This document shows positions 50,527 through 58,530 of a stretch of DNA of 64,000 nucleotides, one piece after another. The stretch is from UBA10347 sp905182135 (GTDB taxonomy: Bacteria > Actinomycetota > Acidimicrobiia > Acidimicrobiales > UBA10347). Positions within the stretch are counted from its first letter, which is position 1, and each line of letters opens with the position of its first letter. The stretch spans positions 168,518 to 232,517 of the forward strand of contig CAWUSE010000005.1 of assembly GCA_963925805.1 (NCBI GenBank), given 5' to 3'. The position numbers and the translations under genes were made by a program. The notes under the pieces are model-generated. The model was not told where the DNA came from. It saw nothing but the letters and a program-made list of their open reading frames with translations, and did not search any database.

Positions 50527-51248
50527 CGCTGTACCTCTTTGTCAGATTCCCACACGGTGACTTCGCTTGCACCGTCGGAGGTGATGGTGACGCGGCCCGC
50601 GTCGGTAAGTCGGGCCGCATCACCTTGGGTGAGGGGCCGTGGGTCATCCCCGAGTTCGATCGTTCCGTGGGCGACGAACACGTGGACGAACGGCGCGTCG
50701 GGCACCGTCACGGTCTCTCCGTTCGTTAGGCGGGCCACATGCATTGCGGCGTCGCGTTGGTGGATGATGATGGCGTCGGGGTGACCCTTTCCCGAGGCGA
50801 CAGCGACCAGTCCGCCCGCAGCGAGGAGGCCGTTCATGTCGCGCTGTTCGTACCCCGGGGTCAGGCCGGCGGTGTCTGGTGGAACCCACATTTGCATGAA
50901 GTGGACCGGTTCGGTTTTGCTGGCATTCATTTCGCTGTGTTGTATCCCGGACCCAGCGCTCATGCGCTGCGCCAGGCCGGGATACAACACGCCCTGATTT
51001 CCCGTCGAGTCCTCATGTTTGAGTCTGCCGCTGAGGACCCAGGTCACGATTTCCATGTCGCGGTGTCCATGGATTCCGAAACCCCCGCCTGGTGCCACTC
51101 GGTCATCATTCGAGACGATCAGCAGGCCATGACCGTTGTTCGACGGCTCCTGATGAGGGCCGAAGCTGAAGCTATGGCGGCTGTCGAGCCATTCACTAGT
51201 GGTGGGGTAACGATCAGATGCAGGGCGGATATCGATCGTGCTGAGCAT
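50523..51248 (-). CDS. pirin-family bicupin protein
   Basis: This 241-residue protein has the pirin fold: SFSFGPHQEPSNNGHGLLIV (about 26-45), the metal site GFGIHGHRDMEIVTWVLSG (about 56-74; the two His of HGH and the Glu), and GVLYPGLAQRMSAGSGIQHSEMN (in parts) with the last His. Pirins bind Fe and in some cases have quercetinase-type dioxygenase activity. The second cupin is degenerate as usual. It lies 43 bp downstream of yceI and overlaps the VOC gene. MarR-controlled pirins respond to quinones or oxidants in other bacteria, which fits the divergent MarR gene here. Confidence 0.9.
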   Translation of the reverse strand: MLSTIDIRPASDRYPTTSEWLDSRHSFSFGPHQEPSNNGHGLLIVSNDDRVAPGGGFGIHGHRDMEIVTWVLSGRLKHEDSTGNQGVLYPGLAQRMSAGSGIQHSEMNASKTEPVHFMQMWVPPDTAGLTPGYEQRDMNGLLAAGGLVAVASGKGHPDAIIIHQRDAAMHVARLTNGETVTVPDAPFVHVFVAHGTIELGDDPRPLTQGDAARLTDAGRVTITSDGASEVTVWESDKEVQR

Positions 51249-51291
51249 GGCGGTTCCTCTCGGGACGGGCGGGCAGAGTTGGCTTCGCGGG

Positions 51292-51837
51292 TCAGGCTTG
51301 GCGAGTTGCTTGGATCTCGAGTTCGATGGCGACCTTGTCGCTCACCAACATGCCGTCGATGCCCAGAGGAGCGTTGAACGCAATGCCGAAGTCGCTGCGC
51401 AGGATCTGGCCGCTGGCGTTGAAGCCGGCTCGGGTTGCCTCGTACCCATCGACGGCGACGCCGTTGTAAGACAGGTCGAGCGTGACCGGCTTGGTGATGC
51501 CACGGATCGTCAAGTCGCCCGACAGTGCTGTTTCGGTCACGCCAGTCGATACAAAAGTCATTGTGGGGCTGTCTTCTGCGTTGAGGAAGTCGGCGCTTTT
51601 TAGATGGCCATCACGCATCTTGTTGTTTGTGTCGACCGAGGACAGGTCAATAGAGGCAGCAACGCTACTGGCGGTCTGATCGTCGGCGATCGTGACGGTG
51701 CCCGAGAATGCGTTGAAGCGGCCGCGGACCTTTGACAGGCCGAGGTGGCGAACCGTGAAGCCAACTTCGGAGTGAGCGGGATCGATGTCCCAGGTGCCTG
51801 CGGTAAGTCCGGTGAGTTCTGTGGTTGCGGTTGTCAT
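51292..51837 (-). CDS. YceI-family lipocalin-like protein
   Basis: The 181-residue protein has the YceI fold: GTWDIDPAHSEVGFTVRHLG (about 14-33), VRGRFNAFSGTVTIADD (about 37-53), NKMRDGHLKSADFLNAE (about 71-87) and LTIRGITKPVTLDLSYNG (about 107-124). It has no signal peptide, so it is cytoplasmic, unlike E. coli YceI. Family members bind isoprenoid or amide lipids within a beta-barrel. It is the first gene of the operon transcribed towards pirin and VOC genes, with a palindromic region directly upstream shared with the MarR gene. Confidence 0.92.
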   Translation of the reverse strand: MTTATTELTGLTAGTWDIDPAHSEVGFTVRHLGLSKVRGRFNAFSGTVTIADDQTASSVAASIDLSSVDTNNKMRDGHLKSADFLNAEDSPTMTFVSTGVTETALSGDLTIRGITKPVTLDLSYNGVAVDGYEATRAGFNASGQILRSDFGIAFNAPLGIDGMLVSDKVAIELEIQATRQA

Positions 51838-51873
51838 GTGAGTGCTCTCCTGAGCGTGAAGCGAATGTTGCGT

Positions 51874-51922
51874 GATACTTAAATATTAAAGTATCGGTAC
51901 AAAAACAAGACTACTTAAAAGT
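51874..51922. promoter_or_regulatory. Probable MarR operator in the yceI-marR divergent spacer
   Basis: GATACTT-AAATATTA-AAGTATC (51874-51895) has perfect 7-bp arms, and ACTT-AA-AAGT (51913-51922) is a perfect 10-bp palindrome with the same ACTT/AAGT half-sites. Both lie in the 120-bp AT-rich spacer between yceI (minus) and the MarR gene (plus), as expected for an autoregulated divergent repressor. Confidence 0.65.
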
Positions 51923-51957
51923 TGAACAATGTCAACCTCTGTTCTACGCTTTCGGTT

Positions 51958-52416
51958 GTGAAGGACGACACACCTTGGCTCGACGAGCAAGAGAACCTTA
52001 TTTGGCGGTCGTTCCTGCACGCGTCCGGTCTCATCAGCAGACAGCTCAGTGATTCGCTCAAGGCGCAGACCGGCTTGACTATGGACGACTACGAAGTCCT
52101 GGTCCACTTGTCCGAGGCCGACCCGCACCGGGTCCGGATGACCGAGTTGTCGCACCAGCTGCTTAATTCCCAAAGCCGACTTACCCAGCGAATCGACCGG
52201 CTGGCCAAGCGTGGATTGGTCTGTCGCGAGAAATGTCCCGAGGACGGAAGAGGAACGTTCGCCGTGCTGACCGACGAGGGCATGAAGTGCATTGTTGAAG
52301 CCGCGCCCCAGCATGTGCGCGATGTCCGCGCCGCCCTGATCGACCTGATTGAGCCCAGCGAACGAGCGATGTTCGCCGACATCCTCGAACGCCTCGCCAA
52401 AGCTGCCCGCGGGTAG
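51958..52416 (+). CDS. MarR-family transcriptional regulator
   Basis: The 152-residue protein has the MarR winged helix: TGLTMDDYEVLVHLSEAD (about 38-55), RVRMTELSHQLLNSQSRLTQRIDRLAKRGLV (in parts, about 58-88; recognition helix around NSQSRLTQRIDRL), then the wing CPEDGRGTFAVLTDEG (about 92-107). The C-terminal dimerisation helices follow. It is divergently transcribed from the yceI-pirin-VOC operon and should repress it from the palindromes in between; inducers are probably phenols, quinones or other electrophiles. Start GTG51958 was chosen over TTG51922, which would lie within the second palindrome. The gene ends in the GGG-TAG-TCCGG context. Confidence 0.88.
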   Translation: MKDDTPWLDEQENLIWRSFLHASGLISRQLSDSLKAQTGLTMDDYEVLVHLSEADPHRVRMTELSHQLLNSQSRLTQRIDRLAKRGLVCREKCPEDGRGTFAVLTDEGMKCIVEAAPQHVRDVRAALIDLIEPSERAMFADILERLAKAARG

Positions 52417-52563
52417 TCCGGATTCGCTGCGCTCGTCCTGTCTGAGCTGATTAGGTCCAAGGTCCCGGGGCTTGTAGGCCCGCGGGTAGTCCGGGTCGTC
52501 TTCTGGGTTTCGTGGTTTTCACAGTTGCGACAATGGCGGCGGCGTTGAACCTACGATGCGGCG

Positions 52564-53757
52564 GTGACCGACTCGACTGACATGCACGCAGCCTTCGCCG
52601 TCAATACCGAACAGCTGTGTCGAGCCATCAGCTTGATGGCGACCGCTCCGGATACAGCGACGCCTGAGCTGCCATCGGGCTTGCCTGACCTTGGACTGGG
52701 CGGGGCGCAGACGCTGGACGCACTGGCGCCGTCGGTATTGGCCGGAGCACGCGATCTTGGAGCACCTGGCTTCTTTGCTCATATGGACCCGCCGACACCG
52801 TGGATCACCTGGGCGATGCAGTTGTGGACGTCGAGTCAAAATCAGAATCTTCTGCACCCCGACACCGCTCCCAAAGCGCGCGACATCGAGGCTCGGGTAA
52901 TCGACTGGTTGGCGCCGAGCTTCGGTATGTCGGGTGGCCATATGACACCTGGGTCCACGGTTGCGAACCTGACGGCGATCTGGGCAGCGCGCGAAGCAGG
53001 CGCTCACACGGTTGTGTCAACGCGTAATGCCCATCTCAGCGTGGCCAAGGCGGCACACCTGCTTGGCATGTTTCATCGGCCGATTCGTGATTGGGATGCT
53101 GCGATCTCACTTGACGGATGCTGCGCTGTGATCACCGCTGGTGCCACGAGCACCGGCGAGATCGAGCCGCTCGACGCAGCGTCAGGAGCGCTGTGGCGTC
53201 ATGTCGATGCTGCATGGGCCGGTCCGCTTCGGCTCAGCGACAGCCATCGACATCTGCTCGATGGCATCGAACGGGCAGACAGCGTCTCGGTATCGGCACA
53301 CAAATGGCTGTTCCAGCCAAAGGAGTCGGCGATGGTTCTGTTCGCTGACGTGGTGGCAGCCCATCGTTCGGTGAGCTTCGGCGCTGACTATCTCGCCGTG
53401 CCAAACGTAGGCGTTCTCGGCAGTCATGGCGCCAGTGCTGTGCCGTTGTTGGCCACCCTGCTGGCATATGGCCGCCAAGGTGTCGCCGGGTGGATTGATC
53501 ATTCCATGGAGCTTGCGGCACGGCTAGTTCGCCAGATTGATGTTGAGCCGGACCTCGAGGTGCGAACGGTTCCCCAGGCAGGGGTTGTGAACTGGCGGCA
53601 CACGTCGATCGATGCAGGCGAGGTGCAGCGGCAGCTTCCATCCGACGTCTTCATTTCGACGACCATCATCGATGGTGATCCCTGGTTGCGCTCTGTTGCA
53701 GCAAACCCGATGGCGGACCCACAACGTGTCGTCGCTGCAGTCGCTGGTCTCAGTTAG
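52564..53757 (+). CDS. group II PLP-dependent decarboxylase-family protein
   Basis: This 397-residue fold-I PLP enzyme resembles the pyridoxal-dependent decarboxylases (Dopa/Tyr/Glu/2,4-diaminobutyrate types). FFAHMDPPTPWITWAMQLW (about 61-79) and MSGGHMTPGSTVANLTAIWAAR (in two parts, about 121-142) form the substrate/PLP pocket. HVDAAWAGPLRLS (about 214-226) gives the PLP-binding Asp, and VSVSAHKWLFQPK (about 239-251) holds the Schiff-base Lys. It is shorter than typical members (about 470-500 residues), especially at the C-terminus. It probably releases CO2 from an aromatic or acidic amino acid; exact substrate unknown. GTG start. Confidence 0.83.
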   Translation: MTDSTDMHAAFAVNTEQLCRAISLMATAPDTATPELPSGLPDLGLGGAQTLDALAPSVLAGARDLGAPGFFAHMDPPTPWITWAMQLWTSSQNQNLLHPDTAPKARDIEARVIDWLAPSFGMSGGHMTPGSTVANLTAIWAAREAGAHTVVSTRNAHLSVAKAAHLLGMFHRPIRDWDAAISLDGCCAVITAGATSTGEIEPLDAASGALWRHVDAAWAGPLRLSDSHRHLLDGIERADSVSVSAHKWLFQPKESAMVLFADVVAAHRSVSFGADYLAVPNVGVLGSHGASAVPLLATLLAYGRQGVAGWIDHSMELAARLVRQIDVEPDLEVRTVPQAGVVNWRHTSIDAGEVQRQLPSDVFISTTIIDGDPWLRSVAANPMADPQRVVAAVAGLS

Positions 53758-54154
53758 CAGGGCGCGGAAAAACGCATACCCACGTCTCGACGACCATCAT
53801 CACCGCCCACGGGTAGCCCGCTCGTTCGTCGCTGAGTTCGAGCGCCCGAACCCTTGGCCCTGACCGGCTGGACTTCGGGACCCTTTTCGAAGCCGTTTTT
53901 TGAGATCAAGGAGGTCCACTGTCTGCGACCTCCGGGGGTGGCGACTGGCCGCCGATACGCAGGACCGGCATTCTCCCAACCCGGATGGGGACGCGTAGTT
54001 AGATCTTGCGTCGCGAGTCAGTCACTGGTTGTCAGACTCGCCACGAGACGTCGGTGCCAGATTTTGTCGTTCATTGGCAAACCACGCTTCTGAAGAGGGT
54101 CGGGGTCCTGAGACGGGTTGGGGCACGCGTGTGCATGAACCCTCTTGGGGTGGC
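53758..54154. other. Intergenic region without recognisable features
   Basis: The 397 bp between the PLP decarboxylase and yqeC, which are convergent, hold only short frames without ribosome sites or motifs. No terminator-like hairpin of note is visible. Confidence 0.3.
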
Positions 54155-54865
54155 TTATGACGCTCGCTCGCGGACAGCGACCAATTCGGCCTTATCGCCA
54201 AGCGCCTCAGCTAGCTCGGTGACCGTGTCGCTATCCACCTCGCGAACACGATGCAGCGCGACTACGAAGCGGGCGGTGGGCGGCCGGTCCTTCTGTGAAC
54301 CGGCTGGGCTGAGTAAGACAGCGGCTGCTCGTCGCGGCGTGAGTACATCGCCCACCCCACACGTGGCCAATGCCGCGACCAACTCAGGACGATGGCAGCC
54401 GTCGGCGATTGGGCGTCCGAAGGCGCTGATACCGATACAGGCCAACAACAATGTCGTTGAAGTTGGGATGACCGGCTCATGTGCAGCTGGCGCCTTGAAT
54501 GGCCGCTTGCGCGAACCGTCGGCCTCGACCACGACATTGTCGGCAATCGTGAACCAGTGATCACAGGTCGCACCGCTGACGCCGATAGCGCGACGTTCAT
54601 CAGCAGCCTTCCACGCCAAGGCTCGACCGACTTTGGTCAGCCGGTTGCGCAGCTCGTCATCGGTTGGGTCGATTAGCGCTGGGTAGTTGCTCGACTGTTC
54701 CGCACCCATCTTGGTGGTCGTCGTCAGGACGGTTGTTCCAGCGAGCTGCTCGCCAAGGGTGAACAACGTGGTGGTCTTTCCACCGCCGCCGACTAGCGAA
54801 ATCAGTTCGCCCTGGTTGACCCGAAAGGCGCTGGCTAGGTTTGTCAGGTCGGTTGTTGAAACCAC
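54155..54865 (-). CDS. yqeC: YqeC, selenium-dependent molybdenum hydroxylase accessory protein
   Basis: The 236-residue protein matches YqeC. It has a P-loop LISLVGGGGKTTTLFTLGEQ (about 22-41), VLTTTTKMG (about 46-54), then VVVEADGSRKRPFKAPAAHEPVIP (in two parts, about 111-134) and the HRPELVAALATCGVGD region followed by VLTPRRAAAVLL. YqeC accompanies selenium-dependent molybdenum hydroxylases (often xanthine dehydrogenase- or purine hydroxylase-like) and is thought to act in their cofactor maturation. None of those enzymes or SelD/YqeB is encoded here, so it is an orphan in this window. GTG start. It is divergent from the alpha/beta hydrolase gene. Confidence 0.85.
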   Translation of the reverse strand: MVSTTDLTNLASAFRVNQGELISLVGGGGKTTTLFTLGEQLAGTTVLTTTTKMGAEQSSNYPALIDPTDDELRNRLTKVGRALAWKAADERRAIGVSGATCDHWFTIADNVVVEADGSRKRPFKAPAAHEPVIPTSTTLLLACIGISAFGRPIADGCHRPELVAALATCGVGDVLTPRRAAAVLLSPAGSQKDRPPTARFVVALHRVREVDSDTVTELAEALGDKAELVAVRERAS

Positions 54866-54972
54866 TGTTGCAACCTATGCCACCGTGCGATGAATGGGGT
54901 TGCTGGTCGTGCGGCGGTCTTTGCCGGCGCGGCGGTTTCGTCAGAGGGGCTATTCGCCCGTACGATTCCGCA

Positions 54973-55770
54973 ATGGCAAAGCTGACCATCCGTGGGTTCG
55001 ACCTTGACTACGACGTCGCCGGAAGCGGGACACAATCGCCGTTGATCTGGGGGCATGGCCTGACGGGCAGCCGTGGCATTTCGGCCGCCTATCCCTTGGT
55101 CAACCTGAAGCCAGCCGAAGTCGACCGGCCCGTTGTGCGTTACGACGCCCGGGGACACGGCATGTCGGGGCTGATCGAGGACGCGACGAAGGGCAGCTGG
55201 GCCGAGTTGGCCCAGGATCAGATTGGCTTGGTTGACCATCTTGGTTACGAGCGTGTTGTCATCGGTGGTGTTTCAATGGGTGCGGGCACGGCGCTTCACG
55301 CTGCGCTTGAACTACGGGAACGCCTCGAGAAGATGGTGCTCGTTATTCCACCCACAGGCTGGGAAGAACGGGCGTCACAGATTGACCTGTACGAGCAGAT
55401 GGCACGTGTGGCCGAGGAGCGAGGCCCCAAGGCACTGATTGCATCGTCAGCCAAAATGCCTCCTCCTGACCCCTTTGTTGGCACAAGCGAACACGGCGAC
55501 CGTCGTGCCGGAAGCCTCGGTAGCTACGACCCTGCCCTGCTCGCCGCTTGCTACCGCGGCGCTGCGTTCGCCAACTTGCCAGTGCCCAATGACATCGCCA
55601 CGATCACGACACCGACTCTTGTGCTCGCATGGAGCGGCGACCCCCGCCACCCCGTCTCGACGGCCGAGCGGCTGCGTGACACGTTGCCGAACGTGCAGGT
55701 GTCAGTCGCCTCAACCCGCGCCGACTACGCCTCCTGGTCCGACCAACTCCACCGCTTCCTCGCCATCTGA
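54973..55770 (+). CDS. alpha/beta hydrolase
   Basis: This 265-residue alpha/beta hydrolase has an oxyanion-hole HGLTGSRG (about 28-35), YDARGHGMSG (about 58-67), the nucleophile elbow GGVSMGAG (about 97-104) and an acid in WSGDPRHPVS (about 222-231). The catalytic His, expected near the C-terminus in a GH motif, is not obvious (STRADYASW), so activity is uncertain. ATG54973 was chosen because the domain starts there. A creatininase-family gene follows after 37 bp, then RidA with an ATGA overlap, so it is the first gene of a three-gene operon. Confidence 0.82.
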   Translation: MAKLTIRGFDLDYDVAGSGTQSPLIWGHGLTGSRGISAAYPLVNLKPAEVDRPVVRYDARGHGMSGLIEDATKGSWAELAQDQIGLVDHLGYERVVIGGVSMGAGTALHAALELRERLEKMVLVIPPTGWEERASQIDLYEQMARVAEERGPKALIASSAKMPPPDPFVGTSEHGDRRAGSLGSYDPALLAACYRGAAFANLPVPNDIATITTPTLVLAWSGDPRHPVSTAERLRDTLPNVQVSVASTRADYASWSDQLHRFLAI

Positions 55771-55807
55771 GACTGGGGCTTCATGGCGTAGCAGTAGAGT
55801 CGGCGTC

Positions 55808-56596
55808 GTGGGTGGACGACTTGAGCAATTGACCGGACCAGCAGCTGCGGTTGCGCTTGGTGACGATGCCACGGTGCTCGTGCCAATCGGAGCAATCGAA
55901 CAGCATGGGCCGCACTTGCCGCTATCGGTCGACTGGATCATTGCGGATGCCGTAGCGCAGGCCGTGGTCGATCGTGCGGGCGAGGAACTGCCGGTTTGGT
56001 TGCTGCCAACCATGCCGTTCTCCAAGTCGAATGAACACGCCTGGTCCAAGGGAACGATCTGGTTGTCACAGCAAACGATGATGCACGTGCTCGACGACAT
56101 CGGTAGATGTGTCGCTGAATCTGGCGCTAAGCGCATCGTGTTTCTGAACGGACATGGCGGCAACTCGACGCTACTCAACGTTGTCTGCCGCGAGCTTCGA
56201 TTGGCCTATGGACTACTCACGTTCCTGGTGCACCCATTCGTGCCACCCGCCTATTCGCCACCTGATCCCGACGCAGCAAACTCGGCCGAACTCGGCATGG
56301 GCATCCACGGGGGTCTCGACGAGACATCAGTGATGTTGCACCTGCGGCCGGACGATGTGGACATGTCACAGGCCGTGCGAAATGTGCCCGAGTGGATGAG
56401 CGAGCATGACCACGTCAAGTTCGGGGGCAGCGTTCAGTTCGGTTGGCTGTCCAATGACTTCGGCGGCGACGGCCACATAGGTGACCCAACCGGTGCGACC
56501 GCTGAGCTCGGCGAGAAACTTTTCGAAGACTCCGTGTCGTTCATCATCGAGCAGCTGCGAGACATCGTGGGCTTCGACTTCCGGCCCAACGCATGA
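55808..56596 (+). CDS. creatininase-family amidohydrolase
   Basis: The 262-residue protein has the creatininase fold and metal ligands: VLVPIGAIEQHGPHLPLSVD (about 22-41; Glu and His of the EQHGPHLP motif), SNEHAWSKGTIWL (about 74-86), IVFLNGHGGNSTLLNVV (about 113-129) and GIHGGLDETSVMLHLRPDDV (about 165-184; Glu ligand). Members hydrolyse creatinine or other cyclic amides, or process precursor peptides (as MftE). The start is GTG55808. Its stop overlaps the RidA gene start (ATGA), and an alpha/beta hydrolase gene precedes it. The operon suggests breakdown of a nitrogen-containing ring or amide, for example a pyrimidine or hydantoin-like compound. Confidence 0.86.
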   Translation: MGGRLEQLTGPAAAVALGDDATVLVPIGAIEQHGPHLPLSVDWIIADAVAQAVVDRAGEELPVWLLPTMPFSKSNEHAWSKGTIWLSQQTMMHVLDDIGRCVAESGAKRIVFLNGHGGNSTLLNVVCRELRLAYGLLTFLVHPFVPPAYSPPDPDAANSAELGMGIHGGLDETSVMLHLRPDDVDMSQAVRNVPEWMSEHDHVKFGGSVQFGWLSNDFGGDGHIGDPTGATAELGEKLFEDSVSFIIEQLRDIVGFDFRPNA

Positions 56597-56985
56597 GCGG
56601 CGTCTCCCGGTCGATCAACCCGGCATTGGTCAGCGCGCCGGCAGCGAATTATGCACACGCGATCTTGAGCGAGAACCCGACCGCATGGCTTCACACATCC
56701 GGCGTTATCCCGATTGCGCCAGACGGGTCAGTGCCCGTCGGCATTGTTGCTCAGGCCGAGGTGATCTGGGCGAACGTCGCCGCCATGCTGGCAGAAGCGA
56801 ACATGGCGCCGAACAACGTTGTCTCGGTAACGACCTATGTCACGCCCGGCCACGATCTGGGTCCCATCATGGCGATTCGCGACAACGCGCTCGACAACCA
56901 TCACGCCGCGTCGACCCTCGTCGTTGTACCCGAACTTGCTCGCCCCGAATGGCTCATGGAGATAGCGATCATCGCTGCCCGCTGA
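56593..56985 (+). CDS. RidA-family protein lacking the catalytic arginine
   Basis: The 130-residue protein has the RidA/YjgF fold: ANYAHAILSENPTAWLHTSG (about 18-37), IVAQAEVIWANVAAMLAEANM (about 51-71), NNVVSVTTYVT (about 74-84) and a C-terminal LMEIAIIAAR with the conserved Glu. The segment that normally reads P-x-R-S-T carries HAAST, so the catalytic Arg (R105 in E. coli RidA) is Ala106. This places it among Rid subfamilies without established imine deaminase activity. It is translationally coupled to the creatininase-family gene. A perfect palindrome starts on its stop codon. Confidence 0.85.
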   Translation: MSGVSRSINPALVSAPAANYAHAILSENPTAWLHTSGVIPIAPDGSVPVGIVAQAEVIWANVAAMLAEANMAPNNVVSVTTYVTPGHDLGPIMAIRDNALDNHHAASTLVVVPELARPEWLMEIAIIAAR

Positions 56986-57016
56986 ATTCTTGACACCCCA
57001 GGGGTGTCAAGAATTC
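56984..57016. terminator. Perfect 33-bp palindrome between convergent genes
   Basis: GAATTCTTGACACCCC-A-GGGGTGTCAAGAATTC has 16-bp perfectly complementary arms around one base. The last two bases of the RidA stop codon are its first two bases, and the convergent amidohydrolase gene ends 8 bp beyond. It probably terminates transcription from both sides. Confidence 0.8.
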
Positions 57017-57023
57017 GCAGTGG

Positions 57024-58427
57024 TTAGCGGTTGAGGCGGCTTTCGACGCCCGCTGCTTTGAACACGCGGGCAGCGGCGATGCGTGCCTCGGCGAGAAGTT
57101 CGTCTTCGTCGACGAAGGTCACCTTGCGGTCATCAATCAGGATGCGACCATCGACCACGACATGGGTGACGTTGGCCGGTGACGCGTTGAACACCAGAGC
57201 GCTCTCGATGCTGTGCACAGGTGCAATGAAGATGGAGTTCAGATCTACGAGAACCACGTCGGCCTTGCGACCCGCGGCGATCATGCCCGTGCTGTCTTCG
57301 GTGCCGAACGCTTTAGCGCCACCACGGCATGCCATCTCGATGCTGTCGCCAGGAAGCAGTGCCATGGCGTCGAGATGATGAACTTTTTGCAACAGCACGG
57401 TCGTCTTGAGGACTTCGAACATGTCCTGGCGGTTGTTGCTGCCAGGACCGTCGCTTGCCAGCGCCACATTGATGTTGCGGCTTCGCATGTCCAAGATGCG
57501 CGGCACCCCAGACGCCAAGAACATATTGCTGACCGGGCAGCTGACGACCGAGGCGCCTGACGCCGCGATCAGATCGAGCTCATTGTCATCGAGCCACACA
57601 CTGTGAGCGAACTGCATATCGGGGCCAAGTAGCCCGAGTTCGTCGAGCCATTCGACATGACGGGTGCCACGCTCTTCGACGTTGAGGCGAACCTCTTCCT
57701 CGGACTCGGCAATGTGAATGTGAGTGCCGGCGCCCCACTCGCGGGTCTTTGCGACCGTTTCTTTCATGGCCTCGTCGGTGCAACCCCAGGGTAGAAGCGG
57801 AGCGACCTCGATACGAATGCGATCGTCGTCGTGGCCCTGCCAGCGTTCCCGCAAACCAGCTGTATGCGATAGCACTTGCTCGGGCGTCTCTTGCATCTCG
57901 GGCGGGTAGTTCCGGTCGGCCCAACCGCGGGCCAACATGTAACGAACGCCCGAGTCACTCGCCGACTGCAGCACGGCGTCGTCGATGGCGTCATCGACGT
58001 GTACATAGTGATGGTCCAGCACCGAGGTGGCACCGGTCCGCAGATTCTCGACCATGCCGCACATACCCGCCAAGTAGCCGGCCTCGGCATCGAGATGCAC
58101 AGCACCAGGCCAGATGCATTGCCGCAGCCAATCGAGCAATGGTTTGTCGTCGGCCAGACCACGAAAGAACGTTTGGAAGAGATGGGTGTGGGCATTGGTC
58201 ATGCCTGGCATCACGGCGCTGCCCTCGGCATCGATCACCCGCTCAGCTTGGGCAACAAGCGCAGCTGGCGCTTCGCCGTCGCCAACGCCGACGATCGTGT
58301 CGCCGACGATGTGGACCCATCCGGGGTCATGGATGGTGGCAGCGTCATCGACGGTAACCACCGCCGCGTTGATGACAAGAAGTCCGCCAGCATTGTGGCG
58401 GTTGGGCAGTGGGGAAACAGAAACCAT
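57024..58427 (-). CDS. amidohydrolase, TrzN/AtzB/8-oxoguanine-deaminase-like
   Basis: This 467-residue metal-dependent amidohydrolase has VMPGMTNAHTHLFQTFFRGLA (in parts, about 72-92; the HxH motif), GTHIHIAESEEEV (about 233-245), FAHSVWLDDNEL (about 275-286; His) and ALASDGPGSNNRQDMFE (about 332-348; metal Asp). The layout and the N-D-G-P-G-S-N region match the deaminase/chlorohydrolase branch (8-oxoguanine deaminase, hydroxyatrazine hydrolase, methylthioadenosine/SAH deaminase). These remove amino groups from purine- or triazine-like rings. It is monocistronic, divergent from a flavodoxin-fold gene. It could contribute to purine use together with the locus at 1-10.7 kb, but the distance is large. 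Confidence 0.85.
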   Translation of the reverse strand: MVSVSPLPNRHNAGGLLVINAAVVTVDDAATIHDPGWVHIVGDTIVGVGDGEAPAALVAQAERVIDAEGSAVMPGMTNAHTHLFQTFFRGLADDKPLLDWLRQCIWPGAVHLDAEAGYLAGMCGMVENLRTGATSVLDHHYVHVDDAIDDAVLQSASDSGVRYMLARGWADRNYPPEMQETPEQVLSHTAGLRERWQGHDDDRIRIEVAPLLPWGCTDEAMKETVAKTREWGAGTHIHIAESEEEVRLNVEERGTRHVEWLDELGLLGPDMQFAHSVWLDDNELDLIAASGASVVSCPVSNMFLASGVPRILDMRSRNINVALASDGPGSNNRQDMFEVLKTTVLLQKVHHLDAMALLPGDSIEMACRGGAKAFGTEDSTGMIAAGRKADVVLVDLNSIFIAPVHSIESALVFNASPANVTHVVVDGRILIDDRKVTFVDEDELLAEARIAAARVFKAAGVESRLNR

Positions 58428-58530
58428 GGTGATTCTCCACAGCGGTAGATCGGGGCGGGCTGGCTACGAAGCCTCGGTAGGAGTGAACGCCATGCGTTGA
58501 GCCGGTGCTTGGGATTGTATTGTTCACGTG

